A stretch of 21,753 nucleotides of DNA from JBBQVZ01 sp038211015 (lineage in GTDB: Bacteria; Actinomycetota; UBA4738; HRBIN12): NCBI GenBank assembly GCA_038211015.1, contig JBBQVZ010000052.1, forward strand, positions 1 through 21,753, written 5' to 3'. This document shows, piece by piece, positions 14,555-21,753 of this stretch. The position numbers and the translations under genes are program-made. Position 1 is the first letter of the stretch. Every line of letters starts with the position of its first letter. The notes beneath the pieces were generated by a model. That model was not told where the DNA came from and made no database searches. It saw only the letters and a list, made by a program, of their open reading frames with translations.

Positions 14555-14579
14555 GTACCGGCGTCAACTTTATAGTTCC
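14555..14579 (-). repeat. Right terminal inverted repeat
   Basis: A 25-base perfect inverse of 12288-12312, ending ...TATAGTTCC. Next to it on the inner side, GCCGGTACCGGC (14551-14562) is a palindrome that the left end keeps only in part. Confidence 0.93.
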
Positions 14580-14589
14580 GACTGCCGTC
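14580..14589 (+). repeat. Target-site duplication, right copy
   Basis: GACTGCCGTC, identical to 12278-12287, directly follows the right inverted repeat and lies 11 nt before the arsR start codon. Confidence 0.88.
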
Positions 14590-14600
14590 AATATGACGTC

Positions 14601-14969
14601 ATGAAACTCATCCAGACGATCGACTCCGAATGTTGTCCGCAGCTACTCGCTGAACCCCTAGATGAGGCCGCTTCCGAACGGCTGGCCGCTGCTCTGCGCG
14701 TGCTCGCCGATCCGGCGAGACTCCGGTTGCTGAGCATCCTCGGGGCTCATCCGAGCGGTGAGGCGTGCGTCTGCGAACTGACAGCACCCCTCGGTCTTTC
14801 CCAACCAACGGTCAGCCACCACCTGAGGGTCCTCGCCGACGCCGGATTGGTCGGGCGCGAGAAGCGGGGTCGATGGGTGTTCTTCTGGGTGCTCCCGGAG
14901 CCGCTGGAACTTCTGCGGGGCGCGCTTGCGCCCCCTATCGGTATCGCAGCCGAACGCATCTCGTCCTAG
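14601..14969 (+). CDS. arsR: ArsR/SmtB-family metalloregulator
   Basis: The 122-aa protein is a complete winged helix. The metalloid-binding CVCEL motif (C56, C58) sits at the start of the helix before LSQPTVSHHLRVLADAGLV, with a further Cys pair near the N-terminus (C11, C12) that could supply a third thiolate. The wing reads REKRGRWVFFWV. The ATG at 14601 is chosen because homology starts here; the frame runs open far upstream through the transposon, which is accidental. No Shine-Dalgarno is seen, so it may be leaderless. Its native promoter and operator now lie 2.3 kb away on the other side of the IS1595-type element. It is followed by the MFS gene after 2 nt. Confidence 0.93.
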   Translation: MKLIQTIDSECCPQLLAEPLDEAASERLAAALRVLADPARLRLLSILGAHPSGEACVCELTAPLGLSQPTVSHHLRVLADAGLVGREKRGRWVFFWVLPEPLELLRGALAPPIGIAAERISS

Positions 14970-14971
14970 GC

Positions 14972-16103
14972 ATGGCGGCATCTGCGGCGGATCTGCCTGC
15001 GCGTCGCGACGGATCGACGTTCGCCTACGTCATGCTCCTGTCGCTCGGTGTCTTGGACGCCGCCGGTTACAGCATCATCGGACCGATGGCTCCGGCCATC
15101 GTTCGTGAGACCGGAGCGAGTCCAGCCGTGTTCGGCGCGTTGGTAGCGAGCTTCCCGGCTGGGATCTTGATCGGGTTCGCTCTCGGTGGCGTTGGCATCA
15201 GGCGTGGTCGGACCCACGCCGTCCTAGCCGTCGCGCTCGTCGTGCTCGCGATCGGATCGCTCGGGTTCGCGCTCGGGGGTGGCCTCACCGGCTACTTCGG
15301 GTGGCGGTTCGTCATGGGTCTCGGCTCGGGGTGCCTATGGATGAGCATCACATTCGAAACGCTCGATCGCTGGCCCGGTTGTGAATACCTCTGTATGTCT
15401 CGCATCTTCGCCGCGTACTCCGTTGGTGCGCTCCTCGGTCCTGCGCTCGGGGCGATCGGCGGTGTCACCTTCGCTCGCCTATCTCGTGCTCGTGATCCTC
15501 GCGATACCCATGGTGCTCGCGGTCGGCCCTGGGAGGGTCCCGCGGGTGTTCGAGAGCGACTGGAGGGCACTGCGCCTTCGGGGATTCTGGCTCGCTTCCG
15601 CTGGCATCCTTCTTGCTCAACTGATCCTCGGGCTCGTCGATGGCGTGCTTCCGCTTCATTTCTCGACGGAGCTCTCCCAGACAGGGATCGGTGTGCTCTA
15701 TTCGGCCAACGCCGTTGTTCTCGCGGGGGCGGCGGCGGTCGCCGCTCGGTTCGCTCCGAGAGCGGCGCTCGGCATCGCGCTCGTGCTCGTCGTTCTAGGC
15801 GTCGCGGGCGCTGGCATCACGACGGGCGTCCCTGCATGGGTCGTCGTGCTCGCTCTTACCGCCACGGGAATGGGATTGGCCAACACAGGTTCGGTCGGCC
15901 TGTTGCTCGAAGGTGTTCAGACCGAACGGATCGTCACGGCGATGGTGGTGTGGTCGCAGATCGGGATGGTGGGATACCTGATCGGACCCCTTGTCGGCGG
16001 TCCCGTGGGCCAATCGGCTGGCTATGGAGCGCTGGGCCTGGTCGCCCTTGCGGCGGCTCTTCCTGTGGCGTGGATCATGTTCGCGCCGCGTCGGCGTGGC
16101 TGA
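14972..16103 (+). pseudogene. MFS exporter with one frameshift
   Basis: From the ATG at 14972, two nt after arsR, the first six transmembrane helices are seen (LLSLGVLDAAGYSIIGPMAP, IGFALGGVGIRRGR, WRFVMGLGSGCLWMS, AAYSVGALLGPALGAIGG). Near 15465-15475 the frame shifts; the second half continues in another frame from LAYLVLVILAIPMVLAV to the stop at 16101-16103, with six more helices (LASAGILLAQLILGLVDGVL and others). The reunited product would be about 376 aa, normal for the family. Gene order suggests metalloid or drug export under ArsR. One indel could also be a sequencing error. Confidence 0.82.
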
Positions 16104-16563
16104 CTAGGCTTCAATCACACGGCGGGCCGAGCAGGGCTCGTTTCGTCGGACGAAGACCGGACGCGACGCCCCTCTCCCGGATCCGAGATGCAAGAGTCGA
16201 CTGCCCGGACCACCGAGACGTCGGGGTCGGTTGCCCTTAGTCTTTACGGCCTAAGCCTTTTGGAGTAGGGTCCGCCGAGTCGAGATGGTAGGCCCGGACT
16301 TCCCCGCCCACAGGTTTCGTCACTGCGTCCGCGAGTGGCGTGGCGATCCGTGTCGGCCTCCGCTCACGGTTCGCATGGGATGAGGACGACGGGCGCTCCA
16401 GCACAACTTCCGAGTGACGGCATGATGAGGTCCGACTCCTCTTGAGAGGATGCGGCTCAGACGCTGTCGCCTGTTCCGTAGGCTCCGACTATCCTGCCGT
16501 GAGCGGTGTCGACTCAGCCCACATGGGCTCCACGGATGGCGGCGCATCGATGATGGAGGTTGG
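16104..16563. other. 460-nt intergenic region
   Basis: No gene is supported. A sigma70-type promoter candidate lies at 16243-16271. CCTCT-TG-AGAGG (16438-16449) is a small symmetric sequence that could be an operator. The long stretch before the lipoprotein gene could be a 5' untranslated leader if that promoter is used. Confidence 0.5.
16243..16271 (+). promoter_or_regulatory. Candidate promoter upstream of the solute-binding gene
   Basis: TTTACG (16243-16248) and TAGGGT (16266-16271) are separated by exactly 17 nt, close to an actinobacterial -35/-10 pair. It would give a leader of about 285 nt before the ATG at 16564. Confidence 0.4.
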
Positions 16564-17634
16564 ATGAAGCTGCGCGGTCCGATGAGCCGCCTCGCGGCGA
16601 TCCTGATGTCCGTCGCTCTCGCGGGGGTGGCGTGCTCGAAAGGATCCGGAACGGGCCAGGAGGGATCCGTGGTCTTCCTGACGTTCGAGAGCTCGCTCCT
16701 GCCGGAAGTGATCACACCGTTCACCGATGCGAATCCGGACCTCAAGCTCCAGGCGTCCACGTTCACCACGCAGGACGAAGCCGTCGCGAAGCTCGAAGGG
16801 GGCTTCAAGGCCGATGTCGTGTACGCGTGCCTGACCGACACACAACGGCTCGTGAGCGCCGGCCTCGTTCAGCCGATCGACACGAAGCGGCTCACCGCCT
16901 GGAACACGCTGTTCCCGTACTTCAAGGACAGTGCGCAGATCCGGGTCAACGACAAGGTCTACATGGTGCCGGCGTTCGGTGGCTCCACCGGCTTGGTCTA
17001 CAACCCCGACGAGGTTCCCGGAGGGGTCGACTCGTTCGCCCAACTGCTGGAGGACCCGGCGTTGAAGGGGAAAGTGGCCATCGAGGACAACCCCAAGTAC
17101 GGGATCGCGATGGGAGCGCTGGCCCTGGGGCTAGAAGATCCCTACGACCTGACCGACGCCGACCTCGCACAGGTGAAGCAGTGGTACATCGAACGCAAGT
17201 CGCAGATCAGGGCGTTCTACTCCGACGAGTCGGACTTCTTCGACCTGTACAAGAGCGGCGACATCGTCGCTGCCTTCGGGTACAAGGGCTACGACGTGGG
17301 CCTCGCCAAGCAAGGCGCATCTGTCGCGTTCGCTCCCGCGTCGGAGGGTGCGCTCACCTGGACATGCGGGTACTCGATCGGAGCGAACGCCGAAGATCTC
17401 GACGGAGCGTACGCACTCGTCGATTGGTTCCTGGGCCCGGAGGCCCAAGCCGTGTATGCGACGAAGTTGAACCAGATGGCCACGAATCAAGCGACGCTCG
17501 ACTCGCTGCCGCAATCGGTGGTCGAGGAGATCGGGCTGGCCGACCCATCGCAGCTCGATACCTCCATCCCCACACAGGTCCCCTCCAACTTCGACCAGTG
17601 GGAAGCGGTCTGGCAAGAGATCACGGCGGCCTAG
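16564..17634 (+). CDS. Polyamine-type ABC solute-binding lipoprotein (PotD-like)
   Basis: The 356-aa protein begins with a basic n-region and a hydrophobic helix (LAAILMSVALAGVAC), with the likely lipidated Cys at 24; the -3 residue is Gly, so the lipobox is slightly off consensus. The mature part has PotD/PotF-like motifs: AKLEGGFKADVVYACLTD, VNDKVYMVPAFGGSTGLVYN, LLEDPALKGKVAIED and YALVDWFLGPEAQ. It would bind spermidine, putrescine or a similar amine outside the membrane. The ATG at 16564 has GGAGG at 16555-16559. No permease or ATPase gene is nearby, so the transporter must be encoded elsewhere. Confidence 0.88.
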   Translation: MKLRGPMSRLAAILMSVALAGVACSKGSGTGQEGSVVFLTFESSLLPEVITPFTDANPDLKLQASTFTTQDEAVAKLEGGFKADVVYACLTDTQRLVSAGLVQPIDTKRLTAWNTLFPYFKDSAQIRVNDKVYMVPAFGGSTGLVYNPDEVPGGVDSFAQLLEDPALKGKVAIEDNPKYGIAMGALALGLEDPYDLTDADLAQVKQWYIERKSQIRAFYSDESDFFDLYKSGDIVAAFGYKGYDVGLAKQGASVAFAPASEGALTWTCGYSIGANAEDLDGAYALVDWFLGPEAQAVYATKLNQMATNQATLDSLPQSVVEEIGLADPSQLDTSIPTQVPSNFDQWEAVWQEITAA

Positions 17635-17647
17635 TTGTCGTTGACTC

Positions 17648-19114
17648 CTATCCCTGCCCGAACTCGAAGAGGTATACGTCCACCTCGGTGAATCGGGCGA
17701 GGCCGACCAGCTGCCCCGCCCCCCCGAGTGACGAGATGACGGCGTCGGTGCTCGGTGGGGCGTGGCTGACGATCAGCCACACACGGCTGCGGGTCTTCGT
17801 CTCCTCGAGCACGACGAAGGGATCTTCCTGACCTCCGGTGAGCTCGATCTCGGGCACGGAGTAGGTGGCCGGCGGGAAGTGGTAGTGATCGAAGGGGATA
17901 TGGAGGAAACCCAGGTTGAACACGATCGCGTCCCCTCGCTGCACACGATGGTCGACGAACGCCGCGACTTGATCCCAAGCCTCCTTGTCGTGCAGGAAGT
18001 AGTAGCTCCTGAGGCCGAAGCCGGCGCATGCGAGCAGGACCACGAGCGCGACCGCGAAAACGCGCGACCGCAGGCTGAGCAGTCCCGCTGCGACGGTCAG
18101 ACTCAGAGGCACGGCCACCCAGATCAGGGTTTGCGTCAGGAAGATCGGTCTCCAGAAGCTGACGACCAACTCTCCGAGCGGAGCCGCCAGGCCCAAGACG
18201 AGCACGAACGCGATCCACCGGCGATCGTGTTTCCAGCTCCGCAGGCCCAGGCCCCCCAGGGCCAAGACCAGGATCGCCTCCACGGGGTACGGCGTGGCAC
18301 GGGTCACGCCGCCATAGAGGGCGTAGGCGCCGCTCACCACGCTCCCCACCGTCGGACGCGGGATCCACGCGTACGACTCACCGTGAGCGACCTGTTGCAG
18401 GAAGGCCGGAAGCCAGCTGCCCCACAGACAGAGGACCGCGAGTTGCGCAAGCAACCAGTTCCGCAAGAAGCCTCGAGGCTCGCGTCCGTGCGTCCACCAC
18501 CAACCTAGGATCAGCACGTTCGCCCCGATCGGCAGGAACACGGCGGTGTTGTGCGCGAGGAGTGCGACCGTCGTTCCAAGGACGTAGGCGAGCCAGGCCC
18601 ATGCGGCCGCGCGCAGACTCCCGGATCGTTCAGGGTGGCGAAGGAGATAGGCGACCCCGAGCATCGCCGACGTCGCCCCGAAGGTGAGGAGGGAATACCC
18701 CCGCGCCTCTTGCGAGTACCAGACCTGGAACGGAGAGATCGCGAACAGGAGCGCGGCGACGATCCCGAGCCGATGGTCGCGGATCGTCCGGCCGAGTGCA
18801 TACACGAGCGGGATCGTGAGCACGCCGAACAACGCAGACAGGAGTCGCAGGCTCGCCTCGCCGTTTCCGAAGACGAGCCATCCGTGAAGGAGCGAGTAGT
18901 ACAGAGGAGGGTTCCCGGGGTCGACGATGGTGCTCCAACTCCACAGCTCGCCGAGGGTTTGTCGCGCGAAATGGAGGCTCGTGGCCTCGTCGAGCCAGAG
19001 CGGCTGCGCTCCGATCCTGTACAGCCGGAGGAGCGCTCCCAGGGCGACCACCAGCAGGACCGGGACCACCGTCACGGTCCAACGGTCATCTTGACGCCCA
19101 TCCGGCGCGGCCAT
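17648..19114 (-). CDS. GT39/PMT-like membrane glycosyltransferase
   Basis: The 488-aa polytopic protein has the GT-C signature: a first transmembrane helix followed by LYRIGAQPLWLDEATSLHFA, with the catalytic D42/E43 pair in the first outer loop, then GNPPLYYSLLHGWLVFG and SPFQVWYSQEARGYSLL. About ten or more hydrophobic helices follow, then an outer C-terminal domain (AFVDHRVQRGDAIVFNL). Such enzymes move a sugar from a polyprenyl phosphate to protein, lipid or glycan. In-frame ATGs exist at 19225 and 19168, but both would overlap the divergent dehydrogenase, so 19114 is preferred. It is convergent with the lipoprotein gene, 13 nt apart. Confidence 0.88.
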   Translation of the reverse strand: MAAPDGRQDDRWTVTVVPVLLVVALGALLRLYRIGAQPLWLDEATSLHFARQTLGELWSWSTIVDPGNPPLYYSLLHGWLVFGNGEASLRLLSALFGVLTIPLVYALGRTIRDHRLGIVAALLFAISPFQVWYSQEARGYSLLTFGATSAMLGVAYLLRHPERSGSLRAAAWAWLAYVLGTTVALLAHNTAVFLPIGANVLILGWWWTHGREPRGFLRNWLLAQLAVLCLWGSWLPAFLQQVAHGESYAWIPRPTVGSVVSGAYALYGGVTRATPYPVEAILVLALGGLGLRSWKHDRRWIAFVLVLGLAAPLGELVVSFWRPIFLTQTLIWVAVPLSLTVAAGLLSLRSRVFAVALVVLLACAGFGLRSYYFLHDKEAWDQVAAFVDHRVQRGDAIVFNLGFLHIPFDHYHFPPATYSVPEIELTGGQEDPFVVLEETKTRSRVWLIVSHAPPSTDAVISSLGGAGQLVGLARFTEVDVYLFEFGQG

Positions 19115-19166
19115 AGGCTCGCGCAGGCCGGACCCCACGTGTGGGGAAGGAGGTTGCACAGACCTC

Positions 19167-20078
19167 ATGATGCCTGAGGCCATCCAAGGAAACCCGGAGT
19201 CGGTCGAACAGTTCACCGTGCTCACCGTCGGGGCTGGGGTCGTGGGTCACGCGGAGGGGACTGCGCTGCTCGAGCATGGGCACGTTGTGGCGTTCAGTGA
19301 CATCGACCCGACGGTGCTTTCGCAACGCCGCGCCGAGGGCCTCGACACCGTCACCATGATCGAGCTCGATCTGGTTGGCATCGACGTCGTGCTCATCAGT
19401 GTCTCCACCCCCACCTCAGACGGAGGGATCGACCTCCTCCCACTCGAAGCGGCGGTGGCGGCGATAGGCGACGCGATGGGGAGGGCCTCTTCGTCGGAAC
19501 CCGGACGTTATCGAGTCGTCATCGTCCGGAGCACCGTCCCGCCGGGAACGACCGAGGACGTCGTCATCCCGTTGTTGGAAGCGAACGCCGGCCTCCTGGC
19601 CGGTCTCGACTTCGGCGTGTGCGTGAGCCCCGAGTTCCTTCGCCAGCGGATCGCCGTGAGCGACTCGATCGACCCGCGGCTCGTCGTCATCGGTCAGCTC
19701 GACGATCGGTCGGGCGATGTCGCCGAGCGGTTGAACGCGGGGTTCGGTTGTCCGGTGTATCGGGTTCCCATCCGGGAGGCCGAGTTCCAGAAGTACGCGC
19801 ACAACCTCTTCAACGCCTCGAAGATCGCGTTCTTCAACGAATTGCGGCGGGTCGCGATCGCCATCGGCGTCGACGCCGAGCGCGCGTTCGCGCTCGTGGC
19901 GCAAAGCTCGGAGGCCATGTGGAACGTGGAGTACGGCACGTTGGATCTGGGTCCCTACGGAGGAGCGTGCCTGCCGAAGGATCTCGAAGCGTTCTTGACC
20001 TGGGCTGAACGCAACGGCCTGGACCTTCCGATCCTGTCCGCCGTCAGACAGACCAACCTTTCCTCGCACGTACCATGA
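19167..20078 (+). CDS. Short nucleotide-sugar (UDP-glucose-type) dehydrogenase
   Basis: The 303-aa protein has an NAD-binding motif VGAGVVG (21-27), STPTSDGG (80-87), RSTVPPGTTED (121-131), SPEFLRQ, the helix EFQKYAHNLFNASKIAFFNE (with K219) and the catalytic Cys in GGACLPKD (C268). It would oxidise UDP-glucose, UDP-N-acetylhexosamine or GDP-mannose to the uronate. It stops about 35 residues after the Cys, whereas the family usually has a further domain of about 100-130 residues that binds the nucleotide sugar. The GT2 gene starts 4 nt after its stop, so no deletion scar is obvious. AAGGAGG lies 13 nt before the first ATG; a second ATG follows at once. Confidence 0.85.
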   Translation: MMPEAIQGNPESVEQFTVLTVGAGVVGHAEGTALLEHGHVVAFSDIDPTVLSQRRAEGLDTVTMIELDLVGIDVVLISVSTPTSDGGIDLLPLEAAVAAIGDAMGRASSSEPGRYRVVIVRSTVPPGTTEDVVIPLLEANAGLLAGLDFGVCVSPEFLRQRIAVSDSIDPRLVVIGQLDDRSGDVAERLNAGFGCPVYRVPIREAEFQKYAHNLFNASKIAFFNELRRVAIAIGVDAERAFALVAQSSEAMWNVEYGTLDLGPYGGACLPKDLEAFLTWAERNGLDLPILSAVRQTNLSSHVP

Positions 20079-20082
20079 GTCC

Positions 20083-21369
20083 ATGCCCACACTGATCCTC
20101 ATAGCCTGGTTCACTCCCTTGCTGTGTGCGGCGATGATCCTTGCCGGAGCTGTGCGCGCCCGTCTCACCCGCAAGCGGATCCTCGATCCACCCCCGATCG
20201 TGCTGATCATCCAGATCACCACCGTAGGGAATGAGGAGACGGTGAACGCGATCATCCGCAGGATCCGTGGGTATCAACTCTCCTTCCCGCACAGGATCTG
20301 GGTCGTGACCGAGCCTTGGGCCTCGGCGAACTACCGAGGGGCCGACGAGCTCATCGTGGTTCCCGAGGAATTCGAGTGTCAGGCGTCATACAAGGCCAGA
20401 GCTCTCGAGTACTCGCGGCGGTTGAGGGCCGAACGACGACTCAACGACTACTTCGTCAAAGTGCTGTTCGTGGACGACGACGGTGTGCCGACCAAGAGCT
20501 ACATGGAGAAGGTGTTCAATGCCGATTTCGACGTGTGCGAAGGCATCCCCACTCCTCGGACCGGGTACGGACGCTTCCTCTCGCACATGGATGATCTTCG
20601 GACGATCAACTGCATCTACATGTGCTCCGTGTTCCAGGGCCTCGGTCATCCCATCCATGTGCACGGAGAGGGGTTGTGCGTCCGAGGGACAGCTGAGGCT
20701 CTCGTGACGTGGGACTACCGGATGTTCGCTTCCGAGGATCTCGTCTTCGGACATATCGCCGCCCACAGGGGCATGACCTGGGGGTTCGTGTGGGACTACG
20801 TGGAGATCACGTCCCCGTTCACGTGGCGAGACTTCCTGACGCAGCGACGACGCTGGCTCTGGGGAAACATCCACGCCATCCGGCGTGTGTTGCCGCTGTC
20901 ATCGAGCATCCTGCTGCTGTCCCTCTACGTCTATGGGCTCTTCACGTTCGTCGTCTCCACCATCGGGATCGTGCTCGCACTCAGCGGGTCGCTGCGCCTG
21001 GAGTCCAACTTCACACCCTGGCTCCTGACCTCGATGGCGCTCTGGCTCTCGATGTTCGCACTCAGTGGATGGATCAACTCGGGGGGCGGTGGATCCAGCG
21101 GCATCCGACGGGTTCGGGGTGCGATCGTGGCGGTGCTTCTCGCCTTCATCACGTCCGCCGTCGCGATCGGTGTGCAGGTCGTCGCGCTCTTCAAGGGGAA
21201 CCCTCGCCGTTTCGAGGTCATACAGAAGACGGACCCGAAGGCGAAGAAGATCAGCCTGGCCACCTTGCCGGATCGCGGATCGTCGATCGGGCCGGGGCCG
21301 GTGGTGCGCATCCCCGAGTCCGTTGATTCGTCTTCCGACCTCTCGCGGAACGTGGCGGACGGGAGATAG
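20083..21369 (+). CDS. GT2-family, Egghead-like processive glycosyltransferase
   Basis: The 428-aa protein has an N-terminal membrane helix (2-23), then a GT2 catalytic domain with DDD at 131-133 (VLFVDDDGVPT), HVHGEGLCVRG, an SEDL base motif (E218/D219) and the product-binding QRRRW at 254-258 (TWRDFLTQRRRWLWGNIH). Several C-terminal helices follow. The HGEG and SPFTWRDF pattern resembles Egghead-type transferases more than classical cellulose synthase. It is tightly linked to the dehydrogenase upstream, which would supply a uronic acid nucleotide; a uronate-containing surface polysaccharide is the simplest reading. Confidence 0.88.
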   Translation: MPTLILIAWFTPLLCAAMILAGAVRARLTRKRILDPPPIVLIIQITTVGNEETVNAIIRRIRGYQLSFPHRIWVVTEPWASANYRGADELIVVPEEFECQASYKARALEYSRRLRAERRLNDYFVKVLFVDDDGVPTKSYMEKVFNADFDVCEGIPTPRTGYGRFLSHMDDLRTINCIYMCSVFQGLGHPIHVHGEGLCVRGTAEALVTWDYRMFASEDLVFGHIAAHRGMTWGFVWDYVEITSPFTWRDFLTQRRRWLWGNIHAIRRVLPLSSSILLLSLYVYGLFTFVVSTIGIVLALSGSLRLESNFTPWLLTSMALWLSMFALSGWINSGGGGSSGIRRVRGAIVAVLLAFITSAVAIGVQVVALFKGNPRRFEVIQKTDPKAKKISLATLPDRGSSIGPGPVVRIPESVDSSSDLSRNVADGR

Positions 21370-21376
21370 CACCTGA

Positions 21377-21751
21377 TCACAGCCGACCGATCTGCTCGAT
21401 GGGGAACGGCGGCTGGGCGAGCGGCCTCACGGCGAGCCGTAGCAGGATCAGCGGGCTGTCGTCGGCGGCGGTGCGATTGAGATGCAGCTCGTCACAGCCG
21501 CCGCAGCGGTGGACGAGGACCCATTCGCCGTCGCCGCGAACGGTGACGGCGATCGGCTCCATGAGCGACCCGCAATCCGCGGCTCGATCGCCCGGACGAT
21601 CGTCGTCCAGGTGACGGCTCCACAGGCAGTTGGGGCAGTGGTTGCGGTGCGCGGTGCCCGGAGCGCGGTTCGAGACATCCAAGCGGCAGTTGCCGCATCG
21701 GAACGTGAGCGGACCGTCGCGCCGCGCACCGCGGCGTTGATCGCGTGACAT
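21377..21751 (-). CDS. RNHCP-domain zinc protein
   Basis: The 124-aa protein carries the family's name motif in GTAHRNHCPNCLWSRHLD (C39/C42) plus further pairs C19/C22 and C83/C86 (HRCGGC), an extra C60, and PGDRAADCGSLMEPI, as in the RNHCP family. The Cys pairs suggest structural zinc; the function of the family is not established. The ATG at 21751 is two bases from the window end, so a longer N-terminus cannot be excluded. It is convergent with the GT2 gene across 7 nt. Confidence 0.9.
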   Translation of the reverse strand: MSRDQRRGARRDGPLTFRCGNCRLDVSNRAPGTAHRNHCPNCLWSRHLDDDRPGDRAADCGSLMEPIAVTVRGDGEWVLVHRCGGCDELHLNRTAADDSPLILLRLAVRPLAQPPFPIEQIGRL

Positions 21752-21753
21752 CG

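Larger units (their letters stand above)
12288..14579. mobile_element. IS1595-family transposon with passenger genes
   Basis: The element is 2.29 kb, bounded by 25-bp perfect inverted repeats (12288-12312 and 14555-14579) and a direct repeat of 8-10 bp. It holds an intact IS1595/ISXO2-like transposase at its right end and, unlike a simple IS of about 1 kb, at least four other small genes. Perfect ends and an open transposase point to recent insertion. It sits between an ArsR operator on the left and arsR on the right. Confidence 0.9.

Noticed and set aside
12861..14600. Long plus-strand open frame reading through the transposon into arsR
   Set aside because: It runs antisense to the 193-aa gene and the transposase, crosses the inverted repeat and has no recognisable protein content; only its last 122 codons (from 14601) are the ArsR gene.
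14593..14602. ATGACGTCAT palindrome at the arsR start
   Set aside because: A 10-bp palindrome can occur by chance and overlaps the start codon; the inverted repeat at 12243-12260 is a better ArsR site.
1..21753. CRISPR array, phage structural genes or rRNA
   Set aside because: No regularly spaced short repeats, no phage-like module and no rRNA sequence were seen.

Overview
The window is high-GC DNA that looks chromosomal, most likely from an uncultivated actinomycetote. The support is the zinc-ribbon cyclase/ATPase regulator, the large LuxR ATPase, an SCO4226/DUF4242-type protein, an RNHCP protein, an ArsR-phosphatase fusion and many GTG or overlapping starts. The phylum is an inference from family content; no marker gene fixes it.

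Layout. (1) 68-7653: an intact tRNA-Ala(GGC), then two further copies of its last 46 nt at 3629-3674 and 7608-7653. These cut the region into two tandem island-like units of about 3.5 and 4.0 kb. Neither holds an integrase, and the inner arms beside the two distal copies are 81% identical over 74 nt. Unit 1 carries one adenylate-cyclase/STAND-type ATPase gene. Unit 2 carries a MalT/LuxR-type ATPase, a DUF4242 protein and a broken phosphotransferase. (2) 7708-10560: a translationally coupled OmpR-type response regulator and histidine kinase on the minus strand, divergent from a two-gene operon (small coiled-coil protein, Usp-like protein). Two 11-bp direct repeats lie in the shared promoter region. 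(3) 10561-16103: a decaying arsenic-type locus. It has an IS481-family remnant, a broken arsC, a broken arsR-arsC fusion, a 19-residue Cys-rich reading frame with a perfect Shine-Dalgarno, an ArsR-type operator, an intact IS1595-family transposon with 25-bp inverted repeats, target duplication and several passenger genes, then an intact arsR and a frameshifted MFS exporter. (4) 16564-21751: a polyamine-type solute-binding lipoprotein, a GT39-like membrane glycosyltransferase, a short nucleotide-sugar dehydrogenase coupled to an Egghead-like GT2 synthase, and an RNHCP protein.

How the parts fit. The tRNA-Ala gene has apparently been used as an integration site at least twice by elements with the same attachment arm. 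The IS1595-type transposon landed between the ArsR operator and arsR, which separates the regulator and exporter from the divergent arsC-type genes. The dehydrogenase and GT2 pair suggests a surface polysaccharide containing a uronic acid. Frameshifts cluster at 10.8-12.2 kb and at 15.47 kb; the other main genes read through cleanly.
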